Of a stretch of DNA of 64,000 nt, positions 42,610-52,638 are shown piece by piece. Source of the stretch: Nonomuraea pusilla (GTDB lineage Bacteria > Actinomycetota > Actinomycetes > Streptosporangiales > Streptosporangiaceae); the NCBI RefSeq assembly GCF_900109355.1, contig NZ_FOBF01000004.1, forward strand, positions 310,001 through 374,000, read 5' to 3'. Numbering within the stretch: the stretch's first letter is position 1; every line of letters begins with the position of its first letter. A program made the position numbers and the translations under genes. The notes under the pieces were generated by a model. The model was given only the letters and a program-made list of their open reading frames with translations, had not been told where the DNA came from and did no database searches.

Positions 42610-44172
42610 TCAGATGAGCGCCCTGCGTCTGACGGCGGCGAGGCCGGCCGCGACGAGGACGGCGGTGACGCCCGTCATGATCGCGATTGCTGTGGCCGTG
42701 AAGGGCTCGCCGGAGACGACCATGGGCAGGTTGGGGTAGGGCGAGGCGTACTTGGCGATCCAGTAGTCGATGCCGAGGATCGGGCCGAGAACCTCGCCGA
42801 AGAGGTTGACGAACAGGAAGGCCGCCCAGGAGATCGCGGTTGCGGCGCGAGGGAGCAGGCCGAAGGCCAGGACGCCGATCCCCGCCAGGATCCAGGTGGC
42901 GGGCACCTGCACCAGGGCGCCGGCGAGCACCTTGCCGGGCGTCCCCGCCACCAAGCCCATGGTCAGCCCCGCGGTGGCGAGGATCAGGGCGCTTCCGGCC
43001 AGGGCGAAGAGCAGGTGGCCGGCGACCCAGCGCACGCGGGAGACCGGGGTGGACAGGAGCAGTTCGGCGCGGCCGGTGATCTCCTCGTTGCGCAGCCGCA
43101 GCAGGGCCAGCAGCGGGTAGAGGGCTGAGACGTAGCCGAGGCTGAGCGCGATCAGCCACAGGTAGGCGTCGGTCATGGTGGCCTCGGGTGAGGCGGTGTA
43201 GCGGCGGAAGAACTCCTCGACCGCGGCGCCCTGCCGGGCGACCTCCTCGACGGAGGTGGCCAGGGCGCCGAGGACCAGCCCGGCGATCGCGTATCCGGCG
43301 ATCCAGCCGCCGAGCAGGCCCTTCTGCAGCCGCCAGGCCAGGCGCAGCGGGCTGCGCAGCCGGTCGGAGGTGGCGGGGCCGGGACGTTCGGGGATCAGAC
43401 CGTGGCCCAGGTCGCGCCGGGTGAGCAGCCGGTAGGCCAGTGCGAGGGCTGCGGCGGTGAAGGCGAGGCTGAGCAGCAGCACGGCCACGTTGTTGTCCCC
43501 GTACGGCTGCACCAGGTGGGACCAGCCCTGTGGTGAGAGCCACTTCAGCGCCGCCGAGCCGCTGCCGTCGGCGACGAAGCGCAGGACGTAGCTGAGGCCC
43601 AGGCCGAGCGCGGCCACGCCGATCGCGGTGCGCGCGGTCTGGGTGAGCTGGGCGGCCACCGCGCCCACACCGGCGAAGACCAGGCCGGCGGAGGCGATCG
43701 CGGCGCCGAAGGCCAGCGACCCGGCCGCGTCGGCGCCGGTCGCGGTCATGGCGGCGGCGGTGAGCAGCCCGGCCAGGACGGCTGAGCCGCAGGTGACGAT
43801 GATCGCGGCGGTCAGCGGCGCCAGGCGGCCGACCACGCCCGCGCCGACCAGTTCGGCGCGGCCGGACTCCTCCTCGGCCCGGCTGTGCCGGACGAGGGTG
43901 AGGATCATGATCAGTCCGAGAATGGTGTAGATGGCGTCGGCGTTCTTCCAGACCGCCATGCCGGCCAGGGTGGGGGAGGGGATCTGACCGGCGAACGCGG
44001 TCAGCGCCTGGTTCGCGGCCATCTCGCGGGCGAACGCGGCGATGTCGGGAATGCCGGCGGCGTACCGCCGGACCTGCCCGGCCGCGAGTGCGACGAGCAG
44101 CAGCAGCCAGAGCGGGACGATGAAGCGCTCACGCCTGAGCGCGAGCTTGGTCAGGGCCCAGGTGCCGTTCAT
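42610..44172 (-). CDS. ABC-2-type exporter permease (polyketide-antibiotic exporter-like)
   Basis: 520 residues with about twelve hydrophobic helices in two halves, each beginning with a conserved cytoplasmic turn ([20 protein letters not shown] and [23 protein letters not shown]). This duplicated E-x-GRAEL layout is typical of the permeases annotated as exporters of polyketide antibiotics. It would form the membrane channel for the ATPase encoded just upstream, whose stop overlaps this ATG by 4 nt. Substrate unknown; no biosynthetic genes are nearby. Confidence 0.82.
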   Translation of the reverse strand: MNGTWALTKLALRRERFIVPLWLLLLVALAAGQVRRYAAGIPDIAAFAREMAANQALTAFAGQIPSPTLAGMAVWKNADAIYTILGLIMILTLVRHSRAEEESGRAELVGAGVVGRLAPLTAAIIVTCGSAVLAGLLTAAAMTATGADAAGSLAFGAAIASAGLVFAGVGAVAAQLTQTARTAIGVAALGLGLSYVLRFVADGSGSAALKWLSPQGWSHLVQPYGDNNVAVLLLSLAFTAAALALAYRLLTRRDLGHGLIPERPGPATSDRLRSPLRLAWRLQKGLLGGWIAGYAIAGLVLGALATSVEEVARQGAAVEEFFRRYTASPEATMTDAYLWLIALSLGYVSALYPLLALLRLRNEEITGRAELLLSTPVSRVRWVAGHLLFALAGSALILATAGLTMGLVAGTPGKVLAGALVQVPATWILAGIGVLAFGLLPRAATAISWAAFLFVNLFGEVLGPILGIDYWIAKYASPYPNLPMVVSGEPFTATAIAIMTGVTAVLVAAGLAAVRRRALI

Positions 44173-45065
44173 CGTTCTGCCTTCACTCTCTCGTAGTGGC
44201 GCAGGAACAGGTCTTCGAGCGAGGGCGGAGTGCAGATCAGGTCGCGTACGCCCACCCTGATCAGTTCGGCGAGCGCCGCGTCCAGCCGGGTGCGGTCCAC
44301 CTCGAAGGAGATCCGGTTCCCCTCGATGCGCACCGCGTGCAGGTCCGGAATCCGGGCCAGCCCCTCGGGTGGGGAGGCCAGCTCGGCGGTGACCTGACTG
44401 CGGGCCAGGCCACGCAGCTGGGACAGGGGGCCGGCCTGCACCGTCCGGCCCCGGCGGATGATCGTGACGTGGTCGCACAGCGCCTCGACCTCCGACAGGA
44501 TGTGGCTGGACAGCAGCACGGTCCGGCCGCGGGCCTTCTCCTCGGCCACGCAACGCTGGAAGACCGCCTCCATCAGCGGGTCCAGGCCGGAGGTGGGCTC
44601 GTCCAGGATGAGCAGGTCGGCGTCGGACGCGAACGCCGCCACCAGCGCCACCTTCTGCCGGTTGCCCTTGGAGTAGGTCTTGGTCTTCTTGCGCGGGTCC
44701 AGCTCGAACCGCTCCAGCAGTTCCGCCCGCCGGGCCCGGTCCAGGCCGCCGCGTAGCCGGCCGAGCAGGTCTATCACCTCGCCTCCGGTCAGGCCCGGCC
44801 ACAGGCTCACGTCGCCAGGCACGTACGCCAGCCGCCGGTGCAGCTCGGCCGTCTCGCGCCACGGGTCGCCGCCCAGCAGCTTCGCCCGACCGGCGTCGGC
44901 CCGCAGCAGGCCCAGCAGGGTCCTGACGGTGGTCGACTTCCCGGCCCCGTTCGGGCCGAGGAAGCCGTGCACCTCCCCGGCTCGTACGGTCAGGTCCAGA
45001 CCGTCCAGGGCCCGGGCCCGGCCGAAGGACTTGACCAGTCCCTCCACTTCGATGGCCAGCTCCAT
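44169..45065 (-). CDS. ABC transporter ATP-binding protein
   Basis: 298 residues. Walker [12 protein letters not shown]-loop region [14 protein letters not shown], signature [17 protein letters not shown] (SKGNRQK in place of LSGGQ), Walker [13 protein letters not shown] and the switch His in [20 protein letters not shown]. The C-terminal 80 residues are the regulatory extension common in drug-export ATPases. It powers the permease encoded downstream with a 4-nt overlap. ATG 45065 has GAGGAG upstream. The long frame continuing upstream overlaps the regulator gene in another frame and is discarded. Confidence 0.88.
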   Translation of the reverse strand: MELAIEVEGLVKSFGRARALDGLDLTVRAGEVHGFLGPNGAGKSTTVRTLLGLLRADAGRAKLLGGDPWRETAELHRRLAYVPGDVSLWPGLTGGEVIDLLGRLRGGLDRARRAELLERFELDPRKKTKTYSKGNRQKVALVAAFASDADLLILDEPTSGLDPLMEAVFQRCVAEEKARGRTVLLSSHILSEVEALCDHVTIIRRGRTVQAGPLSQLRGLARSQVTAELASPPEGLARIPDLHAVRIEGNRISFEVDRTRLDAALAELIRVGVRDLICTPPSLEDLFLRHYERVKAER

Positions 45066-45151
45066 GGCCGCCACACTCCTCGTCTTGTTCCCTTTGGTGC
45101 TGGTCCAGACGGTAGAAGCGGCGATCATCCGAAGGTATCGGGCATGTTCCC

Positions 45152-47815
45152 CTATTCGAGGCTCAGGCGGGCCAGCTCCGTCCGGGTGGAGATGCCGAGC
45201 TTGGGGAAGGCGCGGTAGAGGTGGTGGCCGACGGTCTTGGGGCTGAGGAACAGCCGCGCGGCGATCTCCTTGTTCGTCGCGCCGGTCGCCGCGAGCCGTA
45301 CCACCTGCAGCTCCTGCGGGGTGAGCTGGGCCACCGCGTCCGCCGCGGCGGGGGCGGAGCTCTCGCCGGCCGCGCGCAGTTCGGCGCGGGCGTGCTCGGC
45401 CCAGGGAACCGCGCCGAGCCGCTCGAACCGCTCCAGCGCCTCGCGCAGGTGCGTACGGGACTCGACCTTGTGCCGCTCTCGGCGCAGCCACTCCCCGTAC
45501 AGCAGCTCGGTGCGAGCCCTCTCGAACGGCCGGGCCTCGCCCTGCAGCTCCAGCGCCCGCGCGTACAACGTGCCGTCGGCGGTGACCAGCGCGCGGCAGC
45601 GCAGCACGAGCCCGTCCTCCCAGGGCAGGCGGGCGGCGGTGGCCCACCGCTCCAGCCGGGCCAGCGGCTCGGCTGCGCGTTCCGGGCGGCCGAGCCGCAC
45701 GGCCGCCTCCACCTGGTCGGCGGCGAAGTGCACGCCGGGTCCCACGTGCCGGATCGGGCCGCGGGCGGCCGTCTCCAGGCGGTCCAGCGCCGCCTCGTAG
45801 CGGCTGTGGCCGAGGTCGAGCAGCGCCAGCGCCCACTCGCACCACGCGGCCACGAGCGCGTTGTCGTGCGCGGGCAGACGCCGCAGGCTCTGCTCGGCGG
45901 GACGCGTGCCGGGCTCGTCGCCGCGGACGGCGGCCACGTACGCCAGCAGCGCCTCGGCGTGGGCCACGCGACTGGGCTGGCCGGTGTCCTCGGCGATGCG
46001 CAGTGCCTCGCCGGCCGACTGGATCGCGTCGCGGTGGCGGCCGAGGTTGATCTCGGCGGTCGCCAGCGTGCACAGTACCGCCGGCAGCCAGCCGACGGCT
46101 CCACTCGCGCGGCTCTCCTCAGCCAGGTCCGCCATGATGTCGCGGGTGTCGTCGTAGTCGCCGGTCAGGAGCGCCTGCAGGGCCACGTTGAGCCGCAGCC
46201 CCGGCGGTCCGTTCCTGCCCTGTACGACGTGCTCGCGCAGCAGCGCCACCCCGTCGGCGGCCTCGGTCGCGTCGCCGGAGTGCAGCTTCAGCGCCCCGCC
46301 GATGGAGTCGGCGAGCTTGCTCCTGGTCGGGTCCTGTGGCAGCGCTTCGAGCATCCGGTGGGCCTGTGCCACCCGTACGGGGTCGCCGGCCGACCAGGAC
46401 GCCCGCGCCGCGTCCGCCAGCATCGACGCGGCGGCGTCCGGGTCGAGCGGCGCGACCTGGCCGGCCGCCGCGACCAGCACCTTGTGCACCGTGCGCAACG
46501 AGCCGTGCTCGGACTCCACCCGGGCGCGCACGGTCGAGACCCGCGCCAGCATCCGGGCGTCCTCGGTGAGCCGGAGCGCCTGACCGGCCAGGTGACGGGC
46601 GCGGTCGGGCAGCCCCGCGTCCACGGCGATCTCCGCGGCCAGCGCCAGCCGCCGCGCCCGCTCCGGCTCCTCGAAGGTGAGCCGGGCGGCTCGTTCCAGC
46701 GCCGCGACAGCCGTGGCATGTCCGGAACGCCGTCGGGCCCGCAAGGCGGCCGCCTCCAGGTCCGCCGCCACCTCCTCGTCCGGTCCCGTGGCCGCCGCCG
46801 CCCGGTGCCAGGCCGCCCGGTCGGGGTCGTCGGCGAGCGCGTCCGCCAGCGCGGCGTGCGCGGCCAGCCGGTCGGTGAACGGCGCACCCCGGTAAGCGGC
46901 CGTACGGATGAGCGGGTGGAGGAAGGAGACCTTCTGCTCCTCGACGGCGATCAGCCCCTCGACCTCGGCCGCCGCCAGCGCGTCGGCTGTCAGCCCGAGA
47001 CCGGCCATGGCCCGCAGCGTGGCCGCCAGCGCGCCACTCTCTTCCGCTGCCGCCACGAGGAGGGCGTCACGGGTCGGCGCGGGCAGTTTGGCGATGCGCC
47101 GTCGGTAGGCGTCCTGCAGGCGGTGCGACAGCGGGAGGCGCCTCGGGTCGCCGTCGTCGGTCTTGGGCAGTTCGAGCAGGGCGAGCGGGTTGCCGTCGGC
47201 CTCGGTCAGCACCCGGTCGCGGACGTGGGCGGGCAGGCCGGGAGCGTGCTCGGCGAGCAGCGCCCGCGCGGCCATCGGGTCCAGCCGCTTGAGCGCCAGT
47301 TCGGGGACGCCCGCCAGGGCGGCCCCCTCTCGCGCCGCGAACAGCAGGAACACCTTCTCGGCCGCCAGCCGGCGGGCGGCGAACGCCAGCGCCTCGGCCG
47401 AGGGCCGGTCCAGCCACTGGGCGTCGTCCACCAGGCACAGCACAGGCCCGTCCGCGGCCAGCTCCGCCAGCAGCGACACGGTGGCAAGGCCGACCAGGAA
47501 GCGGTTGTCGCACCCCGGCGCGGCCAGCCCCAGCGCGGCCCGCAACGCCTCCGCCTGCGGGCCGGGAACGCCGGGCAGGTGCCCCATCGCACCGGACAGC
47601 AGGGACTGCAGCGCCGCGAACGGCAGCTCCGCCTCGCTCTCCACGCCCGTGCAGCCCAACACCCGGAACCGCTGGTTCGAGCTCGCCCACCGCAGCAGCG
47701 CCGACTTGCCGCCGCCCGGCTCGCCCAGGACCACGACGGCGCCGCCCCGGCCAGAGGCGGCCTCCGCCAGGAGCCGGCCGAGTGCCTGCTGCTCCCGCTC
47801 CCGCCCATGCAACAT
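45152..47815 (-). CDS. LAL-type LuxR-family transcriptional regulator
   Basis: 887 residues, typical of large ATP-binding LuxR regulators. The N-terminal STAND/AAA domain has Walker [14 protein letters not shown] (near 31-43) and Walker [14 protein letters not shown] long TPR-like helical middle follows, and the C-terminus is a LuxR HTH ([37 protein letters not shown]). LAL proteins activate transcription when a ligand binds the ATPase/TPR part. It lies 86 nt upstream of the exporter pair on the same strand and may control it. ATG with GAGGAG 7 nt upstream. Confidence 0.9.
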   Translation of the reverse strand: MLHGREREQQALGRLLAEAASGRGGAVVVLGEPGGGKSALLRWASSNQRFRVLGCTGVESEAELPFAALQSLLSGAMGHLPGVPGPQAEALRAALGLAAPGCDNRFLVGLATVSLLAELAADGPVLCLVDDAQWLDRPSAEALAFAARRLAAEKVFLLFAAREGAALAGVPELALKRLDPMAARALLAEHAPGLPAHVRDRVLTEADGNPLALLELPKTDDGDPRRLPLSHRLQDAYRRRIAKLPAPTRDALLVAAAEESGALAATLRAMAGLGLTADALAAAEVEGLIAVEEQKVSFLHPLIRTAAYRGAPFTDRLAAHAALADALADDPDRAAWHRAAAATGPDEEVAADLEAAALRARRRSGHATAVAALERAARLTFEEPERARRLALAAEIAVDAGLPDRARHLAGQALRLTEDARMLARVSTVRARVESEHGSLRTVHKVLVAAAGQVAPLDPDAAASMLADAARASWSAGDPVRVAQAHRMLEALPQDPTRSKLADSIGGALKLHSGDATEAADGVALLREHVVQGRNGPPGLRLNVALQALLTGDYDDTRDIMADLAEESRASGAVGWLPAVLCTLATAEINLGRHRDAIQSAGEALRIAEDTGQPSRVAHAEALLAYVAAVRGDEPGTRPAEQSLRRLPAHDNALVAAWCEWALALLDLGHSRYEAALDRLETAARGPIRHVGPGVHFAADQVEAAVRLGRPERAAEPLARLERWATAARLPWEDGLVLRCRALVTADGTLYARALELQGEARPFERARTELLYGEWLRRERHKVESRTHLREALERFERLGAVPWAEHARAELRAAGESSAPAAADAVAQLTPQELQVVRLAATGATNKEIAARLFLSPKTVGHHLYRAFPKLGISTRTELARLSLE

Positions 47816-48037
47816 CAGGCACTCCTCGCACTCACCGGCCTGGTGATCTCAACGCCGGGCAGCATACGCGTCCCGGCGGCGGGAGTGAGTGCTGTCAAGG
47901 GGAAGGGGCAGCCGGCGGTCTTGCGCGTTACGGCAGCGGCGCGGCTCTGGGGCCTCCTCCCGTTCAGGCGACACCTCGAACGACCGTCTTTCACACCATG
48001 GCTGGGTGAGGCGTCCACGGCCGGGGCGGTTCGGGCA

Positions 48038-48075
48038 TGGGGAAGCCCCGGCTCGGTTGAGCCGGGGCTTCCCCA
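48038..48075 (-). terminator. ileS terminator
   Basis: A near-perfect hairpin of 17 bp (48038-48054 with 48059-48075) and loop GGTT, 11 nt after the ileS stop on the minus strand. It separates ileS from the LAL regulator downstream. The rest of 47816-48037 holds no clear signal, though the regulator's promoter must lie there. Confidence 0.85.
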
Positions 48076-48085
48076 CGACACCGGG

Positions 48086-51000
48086 TCAGGGCTGGGTGCG
48101 GCGGAGCTGGAAGGTCAGGCCGAGGTCGTCGTCCGTGTGGGACGGCAGGTCGCCGGCCGCGCCTTCCGTGACGGTCGTGGCCAGCACCTCGTCGGCCACC
48201 GTCGCCGCGCCGGTGCGCAGCGCCTCGGCGAGCTCCGGTGCCGAGGCGGTCCACCACAGGTCGATGCGGTCGGTGATGGACAGGCCGGTGGACTTGCGGG
48301 CGTCCTGGACGAGGCGGATGACCTCGCGCAGCAGGCCGGCGCGGCGCAGCTCGTCGGTCAGCTCCAGGTCGAGCGCCACGGTCTCGCCGGTGCCGGTGTC
48401 GAACGCGCCCGTCTCGACCGCCCAGCCGGAGCGCGGCTGCTCGGTGACGATCACCTCGTCGGGACCGAGCGTGACCTCGCCCAGCTCGCCCGCGTCGAGC
48501 GCCACCGTCTGGCCGCCGCGCAGGGCGCGGGCGACCGTGGCGGCGTCGGCGGCGGTGAGCGCCGCCGCGACCGGCTTGGTCTGCGAGCCGAACCGCTTGC
48601 CCAGCGCGCGGAAGTTCGGCTTGACCGTGTACGACACCAGGTCGGCGCTGAAGCCGGACATGTCCTCCAGGCGCTGGACGTTCAGCTCGTCGGCCACCAG
48701 GTCACGCAGCTCGGACGGCAGCGACGGCCAGCCGTGCGCCCCGACCAGGGCCCGGCCGAGCGGCTGGCGGGTCTTGACGCCGGACGACGCCCGCGCGGAG
48801 CGCCCCAGCTCGACCAGGCGGCGTACCAGGGCCATCTGCTCCGACAGGGCCGGGTCGAGCAGGTCCTCGCGCACCGACGGCCAGGCGGTCAGGTGCACAG
48901 AGGGAGCGGCGTCGCGGCCGCGCAGGACGTCCCAGAGGTAGTCGGTGACGAACGGCGTGATGGGCGCCATGAGCCGCAGGACGGTCTCCAGGCACTCGTA
49001 CAGGGTGGCGAACGCCTCGGGCGAGCCCTGCCAGAAGCGGCGGCGCGAGCGGCGCACGTACCAGTTGGACAGGTCGTCGAGGAAGTCGGCCAGCCGGCGT
49101 CCGGCCCGCTGGGTGTCGTACTCGTCGAGCGAGGCCGTGACCTCGGCGACGGTCCTGTGCAGCTCGGCCAGCACCCAGCGGTCGAGCAGCGGGCGCTCGG
49201 CCGCGGGCGGCGCGGACGCGAGCGCGGCGGGCGACCACGACTCGGCGTTGGCGTAGAGCGTGAAGAACGACGAGGTGTTCCAGAGCGTCAGCAGGACCTT
49301 GCGGACGATCTCCTCCAGGGCCGTGTGCCCCACCCGCCTGGCCGCCCAGGGCGAGCCGGAGCAGGCCATGAACCAGCGCAGCGCGTCGGCCCCGTGCTCG
49401 TCCATGAGCGGGATGGGCTCCAGGACGTTGCCCAGGTGCTTGCTCATCTTCCTGCCGTCCTCGGCGAGGATCAGGCCGAGGCAGAGCACATTCTCGTACG
49501 AGGAGCGGCCGAACACCAGCGTGCCGACGGCCATGAGCGAGTAGAACCAGCCGCGGGTCTGGTCGGTGGCCTCGCAGATGAACTGCGCCGGGTAGACGCC
49601 CTCGGGCTCGCCCCGCTCGCCCCACTGGGCGAACGGCATGGAGCCGGAGTCGTACCAGGCGTCGATGACGTCGGGGACGCGGCGGGCGAGTGCGCCGCAG
49701 GACGGGCAGTCGAAGGTGACGTCGTCGACGTACGGGCGGTGCGGGTCGAGCGCGGACACGTCCTGCCCGGCCAGCTCGCCCAGCTCGGCGAGGGAGCCGA
49801 CGCAGGTGACGTGGGTCTCGTCCTCGGAGCACACCCACAGCGGCAGCGGCGTGCCCCAGTAGCGGGAGCGCGACAGCGACCAGTCGACGTTGTTGCGCAG
49901 CCACTCGCCGAAACGGCCCCACTTGATCGTCTCGGGGAACCAGTTGGTCTTGGCGTTCTCGGCCAGCATCTGGTCCTTGACGGCGGTGGTCCTGATGTAC
50001 CAGGACGGGAGCGCGTAGTACAGCAGCGCCGTGTGGCAGCGCCAGCAGTGCGGGTAGGCGTGCTCGAAGTGGCCGCCGCGGTACAGCAGGCCGCGGGCGC
50101 GCAGGTCTTCGGTGAGCGCCTCGTCGGCGTCCTTGAAGAAGGTGCCGCCGACCATGGGCACGTCGTCGAGGAAGCGGCCGTCGGGCCCGATCGGGTTGAC
50201 GACGGGCATGTCGTAGCGCTTGATGACGGCCAGGTCGTCGGCGCCGAACGCGGGAGCCTGGTGCACCAGGCCGGTGCCGTCCTCGACGGTGACGTAGTCG
50301 CCGAGCACCACGTAGTGGGCGCCGGGGATGTCGACCAGGTCGAACGGGCGGGAGTAGGTGGTGCGCTCCAGCTCGCGGCCGGTGTGGCGGGCCACCTCGA
50401 CGGCGCCCTCGCCGAGCACCGACAGCAGCGGCTCCGCCACCACCAGCACCTCGCCGTCGGCGGTGCGCGCGGCCACGTACGTGACGTCGGGGTGCACGGC
50501 CACGGCGGTGTTGGACACGAGGGTCCAGGGGGTGGTCGTCCAGATGAGCAGGGACGCGCCCAGCTCGGCCAGCGGCCCGGACGTGACCGGCATGCGGACG
50601 TACACGGACGGGCTGGAGACGTTCTCGTACCCGCCGGGCTGGCCCAGCTCGTGGTCGGACAGGCCGGTGCCGCAGCGCGGGCAGTACGGCGTGATGCGGA
50701 AGTCGCGGAACAGCAGGCCCTTGTCGAAGACGACCTTCAGCGACCACCAGACCGACTCGACGTACGACGGGTCCATCGTCCGGTACGCCTGGGACAGGTC
50801 GATCCAGTAGCCCATGCGCTCGGTCATCTGCTCGAAGGCGTCGACGTGGCGCAGCACGGACTCGCGGCACTTGGCGTTGAACTCGGCGATGCCGTACGCC
50901 TCGATGTCGCGCTTGCCGCTGAGGCCGAGCTCCTTCTCGATGCCGACCTCGACGGGCAGGCCGTGGCAGTCCCAGCCGGCCTTGCGCGGGACGCTGTAGC

Positions 51001-51238
51001 CGCGCATGGACTTGTAGCGCGGGAAGAGGTCCTTGAAGACGCGCGCCTCGACGTGGTGGACGCCGGGCAGGCCGTTGGCGGTGGGCGGGCCCTCGTAGAA
51101 CACCCACGCGGGGTTGCCCGCGTTCTGCTCGACGGAGCGCTCGAAGATCTTCCCGTCCCGCCACCGGTCGAGGACCTCGCGCTCGAGCGCGGGCAGGTCG
51201 ACCTGCGCGGGAAGAGAGCGGAACGTTGGGGAAGACAT
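48086..51238 (-). CDS. ileS: Isoleucyl-tRNA synthetase, type 2, with GxHH signature
   Basis: 1050-residue class I synthetase. N-terminal GPPTANGLPGVHHVEAR carries the HxGH-equivalent signature as Gly59-Val-His-His62, that is GxHH. The KMSKS loop reads KMSKH (about 597-601) in EDGRKMSKHLGN. Editing-domain, zinc-ligand (CPSCGALARR) and anticodon-binding parts follow in the usual order. The arrangement is that of type 2 (eukaryote-like) IleRS. ATG 51238 was chosen over GTG 51256: GGAGG lies 11 nt before it and the start matches the family. Regulated by the T-box leader upstream. Confidence 0.95.
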   Translation of the reverse strand: MSSPTFRSLPAQVDLPALEREVLDRWRDGKIFERSVEQNAGNPAWVFYEGPPTANGLPGVHHVEARVFKDLFPRYKSMRGYSVPRKAGWDCHGLPVEVGIEKELGLSGKRDIEAYGIAEFNAKCRESVLRHVDAFEQMTERMGYWIDLSQAYRTMDPSYVESVWWSLKVVFDKGLLFRDFRITPYCPRCGTGLSDHELGQPGGYENVSSPSVYVRMPVTSGPLAELGASLLIWTTTPWTLVSNTAVAVHPDVTYVAARTADGEVLVVAEPLLSVLGEGAVEVARHTGRELERTTYSRPFDLVDIPGAHYVVLGDYVTVEDGTGLVHQAPAFGADDLAVIKRYDMPVVNPIGPDGRFLDDVPMVGGTFFKDADEALTEDLRARGLLYRGGHFEHAYPHCWRCHTALLYYALPSWYIRTTAVKDQMLAENAKTNWFPETIKWGRFGEWLRNNVDWSLSRSRYWGTPLPLWVCSEDETHVTCVGSLAELGELAGQDVSALDPHRPYVDDVTFDCPSCGALARRVPDVIDAWYDSGSMPFAQWGERGEPEGVYPAQFICEATDQTRGWFYSLMAVGTLVFGRSSYENVLCLGLILAEDGRKMSKHLGNVLEPIPLMDEHGADALRWFMACSGSPWAARRVGHTALEEIVRKVLLTLWNTSSFFTLYANAESWSPAALASAPPAAERPLLDRWVLAELHRTVAEVTASLDEYDTQRAGRRLADFLDDLSNWYVRRSRRRFWQGSPEAFATLYECLETVLRLMAPITPFVTDYLWDVLRGRDAAPSVHLTAWPSVREDLLDPALSEQMALVRRLVELGRSARASSGVKTRQPLGRALVGAHGWPSLPSELRDLVADELNVQRLEDMSGFSADLVSYTVKPNFRALGKRFGSQTKPVAAALTAADAATVARALRGGQTVALDAGELGEVTLGPDEVIVTEQPRSGWAVETGAFDTGTGETVALDLELTDELRRAGLLREVIRLVQDARKSTGLSITDRIDLWWTASAPELAEALRTGAATVADEVLATTVTEGAAGDLPSHTDDDLGLTFQLRRTQP

Positions 51239-51249
51239 GTCGGGCGGGA

Positions 51250-51425
51250 CCTCCACGCGTGTTCAACCGACGGGCTGACGCGAAGGGACGAAGCCGTGCG
51301 GCTCCGCGGTACCACCCTTCTTGGCCTCGACGGGCGAGGCCCTCTTCGTTCGGTCTGCTGCCGGTTCTAGTGAGCTCGGATGAGCCGTTCTTCCGGCGGC
51401 TCCGGGGTGATATCCCTCACAGTCG
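51250..51425 (-). promoter_or_regulatory. Translational T-box riboswitch of ileS (ultrashort stem I)
   Basis: Read on the minus strand. The T-box UGGUACCGCGG is at 51314-51304. The antisequestrator helix GAAGGG (51320-51315) / CCCUUC (51287-51282) encloses it. Stem I closes with GUGAG / CUCAC, carries the specifier AUC (Ile) at 51411-51409, and ends in a hairpin GAGCCG / CGGCUC with no further stem-I parts. A linker hairpin (GGCCUCG / CGAGGCC) lies at 51341-51323. There is no terminator; the ribosome site GGAGG (51254-51250) follows, so uncharged tRNA-Ile should open translation. CCGCG of the T-box can alternatively pair with CGUGG overlapping that site. Confidence 0.88.
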
Positions 51426-51612
51426 GGGCCCCATCAACGCCTTGCAGGTTCAAACCATAACGCAGAGCGCGGCCGAAGGCTTCCACGTTTCCTCCCGGCG
51501 GGAGGTCATGGCCCCCGCCCGGACACAAAGATGTGGGAATGGTGGGCGATCCCGAGGAGTTGAATGCGCGGGGCGGGATAGTACGGGGGAGGTAAACCGT
51601 CCGGCGGGTCGT

Positions 51613-51641
51613 TTGCCGTTCCGTTATCGGGATCCTAAGCT
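51613..51641 (+). promoter_or_regulatory. Promoter of the TraR/DksA-lspA-rluD operon
   Basis: TTGCCG (51613-51618) and TAAGCT (51636-51641) are spaced 17 nt, about 41 nt before the start codon. The stretch 51426-51612 separates it from the ileS T-box and should also contain the ileS promoter, which I could not define. Confidence 0.6.
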
Positions 51642-51682
51642 GCCCGCACCATTCACCGGCCTTGATCAGCATGGAGGCAGCC

Positions 51683-52072
51683 ATGGCGGCAGTCACGCAG
51701 ACCGCTACACCGTCGATGTGGTCGGAAGAGGAGCTGGCCGAGGTACGCGGGAAGCTGCAGAGCGAGATCGACGAGCTCAACGCGGACATCCTCCGCCACG
51801 AGACGGAGATAGCCTCTGGAGACGTCACCCAGGGGGCCGGCGACGACCAGGCGGACGCCGGAGCCAAGACGTACGAGCGCGAACGCGAGATCGCCCTTAC
51901 CCTGAATGCGCGCGATCTGGTCGCGCAGAACGAACGTGCGATCGCCAGGATCGACGCAGGGACCTATGGAGTGTGCGAATCGTGCCACAAGCCGATCGGC
52001 AAGGAACGTCTCCAGGCGTTCCCGAGGGCGACGCTGTGCGTGGCCTGCAAGCAGAAGGAGGAGCGCAGGTAG
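51683..52072 (+). CDS. TraR/DksA-family C4 zinc-finger protein
   Basis: 129 residues: a helical coiled-coil hairpin (about 12-85) and a C-terminal zinc finger [26 protein letters not shown] with two CxxC pairs. The coiled-coil tip lacks the exact DxxDxA motif of E. coli DksA but has GAGDDQADAGA in the corresponding place. These proteins reach into the RNA polymerase secondary channel. ATG 51683 has GGAGG 5 nt upstream; earlier in-frame starts would not. Placed between ileS and lspA as in many actinobacteria. Confidence 0.88.
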   Translation: MAAVTQTATPSMWSEEELAEVRGKLQSEIDELNADILRHETEIASGDVTQGAGDDQADAGAKTYEREREIALTLNARDLVAQNERAIARIDAGTYGVCESCHKPIGKERLQAFPRATLCVACKQKEERR

Positions 52073-52638
52073 CGGCGCGCGGTCGTCTCGTCGCGATCCT
52101 CGTGGCGCTGGCGGTCGTCGTCTACGCCGCCGACGCCGTCTCCAAGACGGTGGTGCTGCGCACGCTCGAGGGGAAGGCGCCGCTGGTCGTGATCCCGGAC
52201 GTGCTGCAGTTCCGGGTGATCTTCAATTCCGGTGCCGCGTTCAGCATCGGCACCGGAATGACCTTCGTCTTCACGCTGATCGCGGCGGGCGTCGTCGTGG
52301 CCATCGTTCGCACCGCGCGCAAGCTGCGCAGCCTGCCGTGGGCGCTGACGCTCGGCCTGCTCCTCGGCGGGGCGCTCGGCAACCTCACCGACAGGCTGCT
52401 GCGCTACCCGTCGGGCTTCGGGCGCCCCACCCAGCTGCAGGGGCACGTCGTCGACTTCATCGAGGTGCTGCCCGGCCACTTCCCCGTCATCGACTACTTC
52501 CCGGTGTTCAACGTCGCCGACTCGGCGATCGTCTGCGGCGGCATCCTGGCGGTGCTGCTGGCCTGGCGGAACGTGCAGATCGACGGCACGCGCGACACCG
52601 GCGAGGACTCTCGTGAAGGGGGGGACAAGGGTGAGTGA
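52036..52638 (+). CDS. lspA: Lipoprotein signal peptidase
   Basis: 200 residues as given, four TM helices. The catalytic Asp residues are in [12 protein letters not shown] and [16 protein letters not shown], the two LspA signature boxes; VVDFIEV and NSGAAFSIG are also typical. It removes the signal peptide from prolipoproteins. The start is uncertain: no ATG fits. GTG 52036 (GAGGG 7 nt upstream) overlaps the zinc-finger gene by 37 nt and keeps the first helix whole; GTG 52102 would cut that helix. The stop overlaps the next gene by 8 nt. Confidence 0.88.
   Translation: MRGLQAEGGAQVAARGRLVAILVALAVVVYAADAVSKTVVLRTLEGKAPLVVIPDVLQFRVIFNSGAAFSIGTGMTFVFTLIAAGVVVAIVRTARKLRSLPWALTLGLLLGGALGNLTDRLLRYPSGFGRPTQLQGHVVDFIEVLPGHFPVIDYFPVFNVADSAIVCGGILAVLLAWRNVQIDGTRDTGEDSREGGDKGE

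Noticed and set aside
45221..51370. A plus-strand open frame of 2049 codons
   Set aside because: It runs antisense to the LAL regulator and ileS, both strongly supported. Its product is Arg/Gly/Val-rich with no domain, as expected for a shadow frame in high-GC DNA.
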